Shown piece by piece: positions 1-9,177 of a stretch of 39,054 nt of DNA. The notes beneath the pieces are model-generated. The model ran no database searches. It was not told the origin of the DNA and saw nothing but the letters and a program-made list of their open reading frames with translations. Source of the stretch: an uncultured Gemmatimonadota bacterium (GTDB lineage: Bacteria; Gemmatimonadota; Gemmatimonadetes; Longimicrobiales; Longimicrobiaceae). Positions within the stretch are counted from its first letter, which is position 1. The number at the start of each line of letters is the position of its first letter. The position numbers were made by a program, and so were the translations under genes. The stretch lies in assembly GCA_902805735.1 (NCBI GenBank), contig CADCTW010000188.1, positions 1 through 39,054 on the forward strand, read 5' to 3'.

Positions 1-2
1 GC

Positions 3-3000
3 ACGCTGCCGGCGCCGCGCTCCGGCGTCACGCGGATGACGGGCTTCCCGCCGCGCGACACGGCGACCACCGGGCCGCCGCCGCGCGCCGCGTCCACCGC
101 GCTCACGGTGACGCGGCGCGCGCCGGAGGGCGAGGTGCCGCTGGGGGCGGAGGTCACCCTCTCCTTCTCGCAGCCCATGGTCCCCCTGGGTTCCGTGGGG
201 AACGTGCAGGCGCGCGAGGTCCCGGCGCGCATGACCCCCCAGCCGCCGGGGCGGTGGAGCTGGGTGGACGTGCGCACGCTGCGCTTCGAGCCGCAGGGGC
301 GCCTGCCCATGGCCACGGAGTTCACCGTGGAGGTGCCCGCCGGCACCGCTTCGGCGACCGGCGGGCGGCTGGCGCAGGCGGTCCGCTGGAGCTTCGCGAC
401 CCCCGCGCCGCGCGCGCTGGGCGCCTGGCCCAACGGCGGGGTCAGCGGGATGCAGCCGGTGATCGTGGTGAGCTTCGACCAGCGGGTGGACCCGGCGGCG
501 GTGATCGCCACGGTGCGGCTGCAGGCCGGCGGCGCGCCCGTGCCCGTGCGCGCGGCGACGGCGGCGGAGGTGCAGGAGGATGAAGATGCCCGCGTGCGCG
601 TGGCGGGGCTGGAGCCGGGGCGCTGGGTGGCGTTCCGCCCGGTGAGCCCGCTCCCCGCCGCGTCCGCGGTGGAGGTGGCGCTGGGGCCGGGCACGCCCTC
701 GGCCGAGGGGCCGCGGCGCACGTCGCGGGCGCAGATGTGGCGCTTCCGCACCTTCGGGGCGCTGCGCTTCGTGCGCGCGCGCTGCGGATACGGCGAGTGC
801 CGGCCGGGGACGCCCTTCATCTTCGAGTTCTCCAATCCGCTCCCCGAATCGACGGACTCGTCGGTGGTGCGCGTGGAGCCGGCCATCGAAGGGATGCGCG
901 TGCGGGCGTCGCACACGCAGCTCTACATCACGGGCAACACGCGTCCCAACACCCGCTACACGGTGACGGTGGACGCGCGGCTCCGCGACCGGTTCGGCGG
1001 GCGGCTGGGGACGCCCGCGACGGCCACCTTCCAGGTGGGGACGCCCGTCGCGGCGCTGTACTCGCCCGGGCAGAACGTGGTGGTGCTGGACCCGCAGGGG
1101 CCGCGCTCCGTCTCCGTGTTCGCGCGCGACCACCGCCGGGTGCGGGTGCGCATCCACCGCGTGACGCCGGACGACTGGCCGGCGTTCCGCGGGATGCAGC
1201 GCGGGCGGCGCGGGGAGATGCCCGCGCTTCCCGGGCGCGAGGCCTTCGACCAGGTGCGCGAGACCGGCGCCGGGATGCGCGAGGTAGTGGTGGACCTGAC
1301 CCCCGCGCTGGACGGCGGGCTGGGGCAGGTGGTGGTCTCGGTGGAGGCGGTGGAGGGCGCGACCGAGCACGAGCGCGCGCAGGCCGTGCACCTGTGGGTG
1401 CAGTCCACGCGCATCGGCCTTTCCGCGTTCTCGGATTTCGACGACATGACGGTGTGGGGGAGCTCGCTGGTGGACGGGCGCCCCCTCGCCGGCCTGCAGC
1501 TGCGGCTGCAGCCGGACGGAAGCAGCGGCACGACGAACGGCGACGGCCTCGCCACGCTCCCCCTTCCCGGCGACGCGGAGGCGCGCGCGGGGGGGCGCCC
1601 CATGCGCGGGCCGGGCGAGGGCGTGTACCTGGTGGCGCGGCTGGGGGCGGACGTGGCGCTCGTGGCCCCAGGGATGGGGCGCGCGGGGTGGGCGCACTGG
1701 GCGCGGCAGCCCACGCCCGTCCGCTCGGCCTGGTACACCTTCACCGACCGCAACCTGTACCGTCCGGGCGAGACGGTGAGGTTCAAGGGATGGCTGCGGC
1801 AGATGTCCATGCAGGGGTCGCTCTCGCTCCCCGCGCGCGGGCCGATGGAGTACCGGGTGCGCGACAGCCGCGGCAACGAGATCGCCCGGGGCACGGCGGC
1901 GATGACGGAGCTGGGCGGCTTCGACGGCTCGTTCGTCCTGCAGCCAGGCGCCAACCTGGGGCACGCGGCGATCGAGCTGCGGCCGGGCACGCCCGATGCG
2001 CACGCCTTCTCCTTCGTGGTCCAGGAGTTCCGGCGCCCCGAGTACGAGGTGTCGGTCACTCCCGGCCCGGGGCCGTACCTGGTGGGCACGGGCACGGAGG
2101 TGGTGGCGCGCGCGTCGTACTTCAGCGGCGGCGGGCTGCCGGCCGCGGAGGTGAAGTGGCAGGTGAGGGCGACCCCCGGGCACTACGCCCCGCCGGGGTG
2201 GGACGAGTGGCGCTTCGGCCCCACGCATCCCTGGTGGTGGTGGATGGGGGGCGATGACGATCGATCCGACGAGCAGACCTTCGAGGGGGTGACCGACGCG
2301 TCCGGGGCGCACGCGGTGCGGCTGGACTTCGACCGCGCCGTGCCGCCGCGTGCCTTCCACGTGGAGGCCAACGCCACCGTCACCGACGTCAATCGCCAGA
2401 CGTGGACTTCCAGTGCGTCGATGCTGGTGCACCCCGCGGCCGTGTACCTGGGCGTGCGCACCCGGCGCGCCTGGCTGGAGGCGGGCGACACGCTGGACCT
2501 GGAGCTGATCGCGGTGGACCTGGACGGCAAGCCCGTGGCCGGGCGCCCGGTGGACGTGCGGGTGCGCCGGCGCGAGTGGCGCTTCGACGACGACCGCTGG
2601 CGCGACGTGGAGGTGGGGAGCGAGGGGTGCACGCGCGTTTCGGCGGCGGCCCCCGTGCGCTGCGCTTTCCGCGTGGTGGGCGGCGACTACCACGTGGAGG
2701 CGACCACGACGGACGAGCGCGGGCGCCCCACCCGCACCACGCTGCGCATGTGGGTGACGGGGCCCAACACCCGCTTCCCCGGACGGGATCCGGGGAACGA
2801 GGCGCGGCGCGTGGAGATGATCCCGGACCGGGAGCGCTACGCCGTGGGCGACACGGCGCGCATCCTCCTGCGCATCCCCTTCCAGCCGGCGCGCGGGGTG
2901 GTCACCATCCGCCGCAACGGGCTGGTGCGCACGGAGCCCATGGCGGCCGAGGGCGCCACGCACACGCTGCGCATCCCCATCACCGAGGCCGAGGTGCCCG

Positions 3001-5945
3001 GCGTCTGGGTGCACGTGGACGTGACGGGCGCGTCCGAAGGGGGCACGGAGGAGCGCCCCGGGGCGCGCGGCGTGGACGCGGCCTCCGGGTCCGTGCAGCT
3101 TCGCGTGCCCCCCGCCACGCGCACGCTGACGGTCCGCCCCGTGCCGGCGGACACGGCCATGCTCCCCGACGCCGCCGGCTCCGTGGAGGTGGAGGTGCGC
3201 GACGCCGCCGGGCGGCCGGTGGCGGGGGCGGAGGTGGCGCTGGTGGTGGTGGACGAGGCGGTGCTGGCGCTGAGCGGGTACCGCATCCCGGACCCGCTGG
3301 CGCTCTTCTACCCGGAGTCCGACGCCGGCGTGGCCGACGTCCACCTCCGCCCGCTGGTGCGGATCACCGACGCCGAGCTGGCCCCCGCGGCGGGCACGCT
3401 GGTGGGCCGCGTGGTCCTGGCGCAGAACGGTGAGCCCGTGGGCGGCGCGCGGGTGAGGGTGGAGGGAACGGATCTCGTGGCGCAGGCGGACTCGCGCGGG
3501 CGCTTCCGCATCCGCGGCGTGCGGCAGGGTACGCTGACGCTGGTGGTGAGCCAGCCGGGCTTCCCCGACGCGCGGCAGACGGTGCAGGTGGGGCCGGGCG
3601 CCACGCCGCCGCTGAGGCTGTACCTGCTCCCGGAGGAGACGGGACAGCGCCTCCAGGGGCGGACGGTGTCGCTGGAGAGTGGCGTGGTCACGGCAGCGGG
3701 CGCGGCCGAGATGGTGCCGCCGCCGCCCCCGGTGACGATGCCGCCGGTGGAGATGCCGGCGATGGCGCAGGACATGGCCGGGAGGGCGGACGGTGCCGCG
3801 CCGGCCCCCGCCATCGCGGTGCGCACCAACTTCGATCCGCTGGCGCTGTGGGTGGCGTCGGCCCGGACGGACGCGCAGGGTCGCGTGCGGGTGCCGTTCC
3901 GCACCCCGTCCAACCTCACGCGCTACCGGGTGACGGCGGTGGCGGTGGAGGGGAGCACGCGCTACGGGCTGGGCGAGAGCTCGGTGACCGCGCGCCAGCC
4001 GCTGATGGTGAGGCCGTCGGCCCCGCGCTTCCTCAACTTCGGCGACCGCTTCGAGCTTCCCGTGGTGCTGCAGAACGGCACCGGGGCACCCGTGACGGTG
4101 GACGTGGCCGCGCGCGCCACCGGCGTGCGCTTCACGGAGCCGGGAGAGCGCGTGACGATCCCCGCCAACGACCGGGTGGAGGTGCGCCTGGCCGCCGAGG
4201 CGGTGGAGGCCGGTGAGGCGCGCTTCCAGGTGGTGGCCGCCACGGCGGGCGGCGCCGCGGACGCGGCGGAGTTCTCGCTCCCCGTGTACACCCCCGCCAC
4301 GGCGGAGGCGTTCGCCACCTACGGCAACCTGGAGGAGGGCGCGGCCACCCTGCCGCTGGAGGTGCCCATGGAGGCCATCCCGTCGTTCGGAGGGCTGGAG
4401 GTGACCACCTCGTCCACCGCGCTCAGCGAGCTGACGGACGCCTTCCTGTACCTGGTGAGCTACCGCTTCGAGGGCACGGAGCCCATCGCCTCGCGGATGA
4501 TCGCGGTGGCGGCGCTGCGCGACGTGCTGGGGGCGATGAACGCCGCGGGCCTCCCCTCCGCGGACTCCCTCCGCAGGTCGGTGGCGGCGGACGTGCAGGC
4601 GCTGGCGGACCGCCAGAACCCCGACGGCGGCTTCAGCTGGTGGGAGCGCGGCGGGCGCACCTCGCCGTACGCCAGCATCCACGCCGCGCACGCCCTGCAG
4701 CGGGTGCGCGAAGCGGGGTACGAGGTCCCCGCGCCGCTGTGGAACCGCGCGCTCGGCTACCTGCGCGCCGTGCCGCGCAACCTGTCGCCCGTGGTCTACT
4801 CCGAGGACGTGCGGCGGGCGCTCCACGCGTACGCCCTGTACACGCGCCAGCGGATGGGCGACGACGTGGCGGGCGAGCTGCGGCGGCTGGTTGCGGAGGC
4901 GGGCGGGGTGAACGAGCTGCCGCTGGAAGCGGCCGGGTGGCTCCTCTCCGCGTCCGCGGGGGCGCCGGAGGTGCGGGCCGAGCTGCTGCGGGTGGTGAAC
5001 AACCGCGCCACGGAGACGGCGTCCACCGCCACCTTCGCGACGCGCTACACGGAAGGCGAGTACCTGCTCCTCCACTCCAACCGCCGCACGGACGCGGTGG
5101 TGCTGGAGGGGCTGCTCGCCGCGGACCCGCGCAACGAGCTGGTGGCCAAGACGGTGCGCGGGCTGCTGGGCAACCGGGTGCGCGGGCGGTGGAGCAACAC
5201 GCAGGAGAACGCGTGGGTGCTGGTGGCGGTGCAGCGCTACTTCCGCGCGTACGAGGCGCAGACCCCCGACTTCGTGGCCCGCGTGTGGCTCGGCGACCGC
5301 CTGGCCGCCAGCTCCGGTTTCCGCGGGCGCTCCGGCGACCGCGCGCAGACGGAGATCCCCATGCGCGTGCTGCAGCGCGAGCGCCCCGGCTCGCTGACGG
5401 TGGGCAAGGAGGGCACGGGCCGCCTGTACTTCCGCGCCGGGCTGCGCTATGCCCCGCGCGACCTGGAGGTGCCGGCGCTGGAGCGCGGGTTCGCCGTGGA
5501 GCGCACCTACGCGGCGGTGGACAGCGCGCGTGACGTGACGCGCGGCGCGGACGGCACCTGGCGGGTGCGGGCGGGCGCGCTGGTGCGGGTGACGGTCACC
5601 ATGACGGCCCCGTCCCGCCGCGTGCACGTGGCGCTGGTCGACCCGCTCCCCGCCGGCTTCGAGCCGGTGAACCCCGAGCTGCGCGGCAGCGCGCCCGTGG
5701 AGAACGACCCCGTGCGCCCGATGGACCGCGGCTACTGGGGCCCCTGGTGGGAGCACCAGAACCTGCGCGACGACCGTGCGGAGGTGTTCAGCACGCTCCT
5801 CCCGGCGGGCGTCTACACCTACAGCTACGTGGCGCGCGCCACCACCCCGGGCCTCTTCATCGTCCCGCCCCCGCGCGCCGAGGAGATGTACTCCCCCGAG
5901 ACCTTTGGCCGCGGCGCGACGGAGCGCGTGATCGTACAGCCGTAA
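3..5945 (+). CDS. Bacterial alpha-2-macroglobulin family protein (5' end outside window)
   Basis: Large YfaS-like alpha-2-macroglobulin, expected in the periplasm or on the outer membrane as a protease trap. The frame is open to the window edge, the first ATG (36) has no ribosome site and no signal peptide is visible, so the true start lies upstream. Numbering from Met36: Ig-like beta domains about 25-330, MG domains with the typical RNLYRPGETVRFKG segment near 572-585, a Trp-rich HPWWWW patch near 738, a carboxypeptidase-regulatory-like insert near 1118-1200, an A2M segment (FRTPSNLTRYRVTAVAVEG) near 1288, and an alpha-toroid thioester-domain-like region about 1470-1700. Where the family has YxYGCTEQxxSR, this protein has YRFEGTEPIASR (1476-1487): Cys and Gln are replaced by Gly and Pro, so no thioester can form. 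The class is clear; the non-thioester mechanism is inferred. Confidence 0.9.
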   Translation, partial: TLPAPRSGVTRMTGFPPRDTATTGPPPRAASTALTVTRRAPEGEVPLGAEVTLSFSQPMVPLGSVGNVQAREVPARMTPQPPGRWSWVDVRTLRFEPQGRLPMATEFTVEVPAGTASATGGRLAQAVRWSFATPAPRALGAWPNGGVSGMQPVIVVSFDQRVDPAAVIATVRLQAGGAPVPVRAATAAEVQEDEDARVRVAGLEPGRWVAFRPVSPLPAASAVEVALGPGTPSAEGPRRTSRAQMWRFRTFGALRFVRARCGYGECRPGTPFIFEFSNPLPESTDSSVVRVEPAIEGMRVRASHTQLYITGNTRPNTRYTVTVDARLRDRFGGRLGTPATATFQVGTPVAALYSPGQNVVVLDPQGPRSVSVFARDHRRVRVRIHRVTPDDWPAFRGMQRGRRGEMPALPGREAFDQVRETGAGMREVVVDLTPALDGGLGQVVVSVEAVEGATEHERAQAVHLWVQSTRIGLSAFSDFDDMTVWGSSLVDGRPLAGLQLRLQPDGSSGTTNGDGLATLPLPGDAEARAGGRPMRGPGEGVYLVARLGADVALVAPGMGRAGWAHWARQPTPVRSAWYTFTDRNLYRPGETVRFKGWLRQMSMQGSLSLPARGPMEYRVRDSRGNEIARGTAAMTELGGFDGSFVLQPGANLGHAAIELRPGTPDAHAFSFVVQEFRRPEYEVSVTPGPGPYLVGTGTEVVARASYFSGGGLPAAEVKWQVRATPGHYAPPGWDEWRFGPTHPWWWWMGGDDDRSDEQTFEGVTDASGAHAVRLDFDRAVPPRAFHVEANATVTDVNRQTWTSSASMLVHPAAVYLGVRTRRAWLEAGDTLDLELIAVDLDGKPVAGRPVDVRVRRREWRFDDDRWRDVEVGSEGCTRVSAAAPVRCAFRVVGGDYHVEATTTDERGRPTRTTLRMWVTGPNTRFPGRDPGNEARRVEMIPDRERYAVGDTARILLRIPFQPARGVVTIRRNGLVRTEPMAAEGATHTLRIPITEAEVPGVWVHVDVTGASEGGTEERPGARGVDAASGSVQLRVPPATRTLTVRPVPADTAMLPDAAGSVEVEVRDAAGRPVAGAEVALVVVDEAVLALSGYRIPDPLALFYPESDAGVADVHLRPLVRITDAELAPAAGTLVGRVVLAQNGEPVGGARVRVEGTDLVAQADSRGRFRIRGVRQGTLTLVVSQPGFPDARQTVQVGPGATPPLRLYLLPEETGQRLQGRTVSLESGVVTAAGAAEMVPPPPPVTMPPVEMPAMAQDMAGRADGAAPAPAIAVRTNFDPLALWVASARTDAQGRVRVPFRTPSNLTRYRVTAVAVEGSTRYGLGESSVTARQPLMVRPSAPRFLNFGDRFELPVVLQNGTGAPVTVDVAARATGVRFTEPGERVTIPANDRVEVRLAAEAVEAGEARFQVVAATAGGAADAAEFSLPVYTPATAEAFATYGNLEEGAATLPLEVPMEAIPSFGGLEVTTSSTALSELTDAFLYLVSYRFEGTEPIASRMIAVAALRDVLGAMNAAGLPSADSLRRSVAADVQALADRQNPDGGFSWWERGGRTSPYASIHAAHALQRVREAGYEVPAPLWNRALGYLRAVPRNLSPVVYSEDVRRALHAYALYTRQRMGDDVAGELRRLVAEAGGVNELPLEAAGWLLSASAGAPEVRAELLRVVNNRATETASTATFATRYTEGEYLLLHSNRRTDAVVLEGLLAADPRNELVAKTVRGLLGNRVRGRWSNTQENAWVLVAVQRYFRAYEAQTPDFVARVWLGDRLAASSGFRGRSGDRAQTEIPMRVLQRERPGSLTVGKEGTGRLYFRAGLRYAPRDLEVPALERGFAVERTYAAVDSARDVTRGADGTWRVRAGALVRVTVTMTAPSRRVHVALVDPLPAGFEPVNPELRGSAPVENDPVRPMDRGYWGPWWEHQNLRDDRAEVFSTLLPAGVYTYSYVARATTPGLFIVPPPRAEEMYSPETFGRGATERVIVQP

Positions 5946-5950
5946 TGACC

Positions 5951-6012
5951 TCACACAGAGACACAGAGGCACAGAGGTAAGTTCATCTCTGTGCCTCTGT
6001 GTCTCTGTGTGA
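5951..6012. repeat. CACAGAG inverted repeat, copy 1 (full palindrome)
   Basis: Perfect 26-nt arms (5951-5976 and 5987-6012) separated by a 10-nt loop. The arms carry TCACACAGAGACACAGAGGC. It lies between the stop codons of two convergent genes, six bases after the first. No T-run follows, so it is not a classical intrinsic terminator, although the RNA would form a long hairpin from either strand. Confidence 0.9.
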
Positions 6013-6014
6013 TA

Positions 6015-6956
6015 TCAATCAGTCGCGATCTCCAGCAGGAGCCCGTCCGGGGAGGGGAAGGCGATGGTGCGATAGGGGCCGCGGTCGGTCACGGGCGACA
6101 CCTCGATCTTCAGGGAGAGGAGGTGGGTGCGCCAGGCCAGGAGCTCGTCGCCGTCGGCGGCGCGGAAGGCGACGTGGTGGGTCTGGCCCGTGCCGGAGCG
6201 CGGCCGGCGCCCGCCGCGCGGCCAGCCGAACAGGGTGTACGAGCTGTACGGCGCCACCGCCTGGCCGTCGTAGCGGGCCCAGAACCAGTGCGGCGTGCGC
6301 GGGTCGTCCTGGTTGACGGTGCGCTTGATCAACCGCAGCCCCAGCGCCGCCGTCAGAAAGGCATCCGCCCGCTCCACGTGGTCCGTGATGCCGCTCACGT
6401 GGTGGATGCCGCCCAGCGCCATCTCCGGCGTGATCTCGGGGACGGGGTCGGGCCAGTTGCTCGCCGGGATGCTTTCCTCGTCGCGTTGCCCGGCCAGGTT
6501 CTCGGGGCCGGGGACGATGGCCCGCTCCCCCAGCCGGTCGATGGGCTCGTCCAGCGTGTAGCCGGGGCCGCGCGTAGCGATCTCCAGCACCTGCCCGTCC
6601 GGATCGCTGAAGTAGAGCGAGTGGAACCAGCGCCGGTCCACGGGGCCGTACACGTGGTGCCCGTGGTCGTTGAGGCGCCGCTTCCACTTCAGCAGCGCCT
6701 CGTCGTCCTCCGCCGCGAACGCCGTGTGGTGCACGCTCCCCAGCCCCCAGTTGCCGCGGGGCGCGCGGACTTGCTGCACGGAGAGGAGCGTGCCCGGCGT
6801 CCCCGCCGCGTCGCCGAGCCAGAGGTCCTCGGCACCCGCCGGGCCGGTGCGCGAGACGAGCGCCATCCCCAGCACGTCGCGGTAGAACTCAACCGCCCGG
6901 TCGGCATCGGCCACCACCAGCCCCACGTGGTGGAACCCCATGGTCGTAAGCGCCAT
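6015..6956 (-). CDS. Ring-cleaving dioxygenase, two glyoxalase (VOC) domains, MhqO-like
   Basis: A 313-residue vicinal-oxygen-chelate protein with two halves. The N-terminal half shows GFHHVGL, SVHHTAF and VLEIATR; the C-terminal half shows GIHHVSG, THHVAF and LLEIATD, giving the His/His/Glu metal-ligand pattern in both. The family is extradiol-type ring-cleaving dioxygenases acting on hydroquinones or catechols (MhqA/MhqO in Bacillus). The ATG at 6956 is chosen because GGAGG (6963-6967) sits six bases upstream; a second Met at 6941 is possible. The gene starts 14 bases after a MarR regulator on the same strand, so they are probably co-transcribed, with the regulator sensing quinone or electrophile stress. 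The substrate is inferred. Confidence 0.88.
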   Translation of the reverse strand: MALTTMGFHHVGLVVADADRAVEFYRDVLGMALVSRTGPAGAEDLWLGDAAGTPGTLLSVQQVRAPRGNWGLGSVHHTAFAAEDDEALLKWKRRLNDHGHHVYGPVDRRWFHSLYFSDPDGQVLEIATRGPGYTLDEPIDRLGERAIVPGPENLAGQRDEESIPASNWPDPVPEITPEMALGGIHHVSGITDHVERADAFLTAALGLRLIKRTVNQDDPRTPHWFWARYDGQAVAPYSSYTLFGWPRGGRRPRSGTGQTHHVAFRAADGDELLAWRTHLLSLKIEVSPVTDRGPYRTIAFPSPDGLLLEIATD

Positions 6957-6970
6957 CGTGCGCCTCCGGT

Positions 6971-7441
6971 TCAGGATTCGTCCGGCTCCCTGCGGTCCAG
7001 CACCCGCAGCAGGCGCAGGGCCTCGCGCTTCTCCTTCTTGCCGAGCCCGGAGAGCGCGTCCTTGATGCGCGCCGCGTGCCCGGGAAGGATGCGGCGGACC
7101 AGCGCCTCGCCCTCGACCGTCAGGGCGGCGATGCGGGCGCGGCGGTCGTGCGGATGGCGGCGGCGCTCCACCAGGCCGCGCCGCTCCAGCCGGTCCACCA
7201 GGTAGGTGATCCCGCCGCTGGACACGAAGACGCGCCGCTGCACGTCGCCCACGGCCAGCGGGCCGCCCTGGAAGAGCGCCTCCAGCACGCCGAACTCCGC
7301 CAGCGTAAGCTCGTGCCGCGCCATCTCCTCCGCGGCCTGCGACTCCACCGCCCCGTAAGCGCGCGCCAGCGCCGCCCACAGACGGAGCGCCAGGGTCTGC
7401 GCCTCGCCGGGCGCCGCGTCGGGGGGATCGGGGGTCGTCAT
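6971..7441 (-). CDS. MarR-family transcriptional regulator
   Basis: A 156-residue winged-helix protein. The MarR core runs about 40-120: LTLAEFGVLEALF (helix 2), GDVQRRVFVSSGGITYLVDRLERRGLVERR (recognition helix region) and HPHDRRARIAALTVEGEAL (wing). No cysteine is seen in the N-terminal half, so if it senses quinones it probably binds a ligand rather than using a Cys switch as in YodB. It is the first gene of a two-gene unit with the ring-cleaving dioxygenase, the arrangement seen for MhqR-controlled genes. Its upstream region is the repeat-filled spacer 7442-7935; no operator was located with confidence. Confidence 0.88.
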   Translation of the reverse strand: MTTPDPPDAAPGEAQTLALRLWAALARAYGAVESQAAEEMARHELTLAEFGVLEALFQGGPLAVGDVQRRVFVSSGGITYLVDRLERRGLVERRRHPHDRRARIAALTVEGEALVRRILPGHAARIKDALSGLGKKEKREALRLLRVLDRREPDES

Positions 7442-7473
7442 CTCAGCACCAAGATACCCGCCGTGTCAACCGC

Positions 7474-7600
7474 CCCGCAGGGGCACTTGGCGTGGTCCCA
7501 GCGGCGAATTCATTCGCTCGCGGGGGGCACGCCGACGAATCCCGACCGGCTTCCTTTCTCTGTGTCTCTGTGCCTCCGTGTGAGACCGCCGTTCGTCCGG
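7474..7600 (+). repeat. 127-bp direct repeat, left copy
   Basis: Matches 7730-7856 at a constant offset of 256 bases with only a handful of substitutions. It begins CCCGCAGGGGCACTTGGCG and ends GTTCGTCCGG. A single CACAGAG-family arm (7558-7584) is embedded near its end. Confidence 0.9.
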
Positions 7601-7729
7601 CGAACGCATGGTTGCGCCGTTGACCAGGTTGCGCCGTTGTCCATCCAGAGCGAATGAATTCGCCGCTGGACCAACGCGAAGTCCGCTTCGCGGACTGTTT
7701 CCCGCGGCTCCCGCTCGAACATGACAGTG

Positions 7730-7856
7730 CCCGCAGGGGCACTTGGCGTGGTCCCAGCGGCGAATCCGTTCGCTCGCAGGGGGCACGTCGACGAATCCCG
7801 ACCGGCTTCCTTTCTCTGTGTCTCTGTGCCTCCGTGTGAGACCGTCGTTCGTCCGG
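7730..7856 (+). repeat. 127-bp direct repeat, right copy
   Basis: Second copy of the repeat at 7474-7600, including its embedded single CACAGAG arm (7814-7840). Differences include ATTCATTCG versus ATCCGTTCG and a few transitions, showing the duplication is not brand new. Confidence 0.9.
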
Positions 7857-7935
7857 AAACGCTCGGTTGCGCGTTCTCCGCTGTCGCCCTTAGCTTCGCA
7901 CCATCCCCTTCCGACCCCTCACCCGACGAACTTCG

Positions 7936-9114
7936 ATGAACCGCTCCCTCCCCGCCATCGCGGCCCTGCTGGCCCTCGCCGCCTGCGATGGGAACGACTC
8001 CCCGCGCCCGGGCGACGAGTTCGTGGCCAACCGGGTCGTGGCCCGCGTCCAGAAGTCCGAATCCGGCCAGGAGCTGAAGCTGGATGCGCCCCTGATGGCG
8101 CTGCACGTCACCAGCGCCCTCGACGCCAGCCGCGCGTTCTCCCTGGTGATCGGCGGGGACCTGATGGCGGCCGACACCTTTTCGGGGTCGATGCCGCCGA
8201 TGCTGCAGATGCTGATCCCGGGCGCGCTCACGGCGCGCACCTACCCGGTGGGCTCGCTGGACCTGACCACCGACGACGTGCCCTCGCTGGAAGGATCGAG
8301 CACGGCCCTGGCGTCGGTGGTCGCGCCGGAGCCGGACGGCGACGACGTGGACTTCTTCACCAGCACGGGCGGCCGCGTGGACGTGGTGAAGGCGGAGCTG
8401 ACGGACGGGCCCATCCCCGGGCGGCTGCGAGCCCGGGTGAACCTGGACCTCCGCGAGTTCTACTTCGACCGCTTCCCCGCAGGGTACGGGAAGCAGGCCA
8501 CGGGCAAGGGCGCGCTGGACGGGCCGGTCATGTCCACGCTCGCCAGCGACGCGGACATCACCTTCACGGGCGCGTTCAGCGGGCGCACCCCGCGCGAACT
8601 GCTGGCCAACCTGTTCGGGGGGATGATGGGCGGCGAGCGGGAGTGGGGATTCCTGGTGGCCGGCCCGGGGAGCACCCCGATGGACGCGATGGGCGAGTTC
8701 TCGATCCGCCTGGCCCGCATCCCCGCCGCGGGGGAGACGCTCCGCTTCCCCGCGATCGCGCCGGAAGCGATCTACGGCCCCCGCGCGGACACGGCCTCGG
8801 TCGCCGTGCTGCGCGTGTTCACGGCGGTGCCGACGGAGCCCGACACCCTCGCCCCCCGGCGCAGCCTGTTCTTCGTATCCAGCGCCGGGCAGCTTCGCGT
8901 GGACGCCGCCACCCCCCAGGCCATCCGCGGCACGCTCACGCTGACGCTTGCCGAGTACGACATGGCCACGCGCAAGGCTACGGGGCGCACCGTGACCGCG
9001 GCCGGCCCCGTGGGCCTGGGGCTGGTCGATGCGCCCATGCTCTTCAACCGCGCCCCGGCCGCACGCTCCCTGCGCGCGACCCGCGCCCGCCTGCACGCGG
9101 CGCTGCCCCGGTAA
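7936..9114 (+). CDS. Putative lipoprotein of unknown function
   Basis: A 392-residue protein with a short signal peptide (SLPAIAALLALAAC) ending in a LAAC lipobox with Cys18, so it is probably a membrane-anchored lipoprotein. The rest is an unfamiliar, probably beta-rich domain with repeated Ser/Thr/Asp patches and an LLANLFGGMMGG segment near residue 222. I recognise no catalytic motif. ATG 7936 fits the signal peptide, but no clear Shine-Dalgarno precedes it. Downstream is a convergent small lipoprotein gene, separated by a CACAGAG palindrome. Codon use matches the surrounding genes, so the ORF is very likely real. Confidence 0.75.
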   Translation: MNRSLPAIAALLALAACDGNDSPRPGDEFVANRVVARVQKSESGQELKLDAPLMALHVTSALDASRAFSLVIGGDLMAADTFSGSMPPMLQMLIPGALTARTYPVGSLDLTTDDVPSLEGSSTALASVVAPEPDGDDVDFFTSTGGRVDVVKAELTDGPIPGRLRARVNLDLREFYFDRFPAGYGKQATGKGALDGPVMSTLASDADITFTGAFSGRTPRELLANLFGGMMGGEREWGFLVAGPGSTPMDAMGEFSIRLARIPAAGETLRFPAIAPEAIYGPRADTASVAVLRVFTAVPTEPDTLAPRRSLFFVSSAGQLRVDAATPQAIRGTLTLTLAEYDMATRKATGRTVTAAGPVGLGLVDAPMLFNRAPAARSLRATRARLHAALPR

Positions 9115-9132
9115 ACGGCGGGGCCCGCACGG

Positions 9133-9176
9133 AGACACAGAGGCACGGAGAACTTCTTCTCCGTGCCTCTGTGTCT
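9133..9176. repeat. CACAGAG inverted repeat, copy 2
   Basis: Arms of 20 bases (9133-9152, 9157-9176; AGACACAGAGGCACGGAGAA) with a four-base CTTC loop. A divergent member of the family, with CACGGAG in place of CACAGAG on both sides, so the change is compensated. It lies between convergent genes and ends one base before the stop codon of the minus-strand gene. Confidence 0.88.
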
Positions 9177-9177
9177 T

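Larger units (their letters stand above)
7442..7935. other. Gene-free divergent spacer filled with repeats
   Basis: Between the divergent MarR and lipoprotein genes. It holds two copies of a 127-bp direct repeat, each ending in a single CACAGAG arm, a 21-bp inverted repeat pair (7498-7518 and 7649-7669, core GCGGCGAATTCATTCGC) and a small palindrome AAGTCCGCTTCGCGGACT near 7679-7696. Open frames across it are built from repeat sequence and are not believed to be genes. Promoters for both flanking genes must lie here but none stands out. Confidence 0.7.

Noticed and set aside
6015..7379. A 454-codon minus-strand frame covering both the dioxygenase and part of the MarR gene
   Set aside because: Its first 141 codons are a Gly/Ala/Arg-rich shadow of the MarR gene in another frame; the dioxygenase has its own start with GGAGG at 6956.
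7510..9138. Long minus-strand frame opposite the 7936-9114 lipoprotein gene
   Set aside because: Composition is Arg/Gly/His-rich as in other antisense shadows, it runs through repeats, and the plus-strand gene has a proper signal peptide and lipobox.
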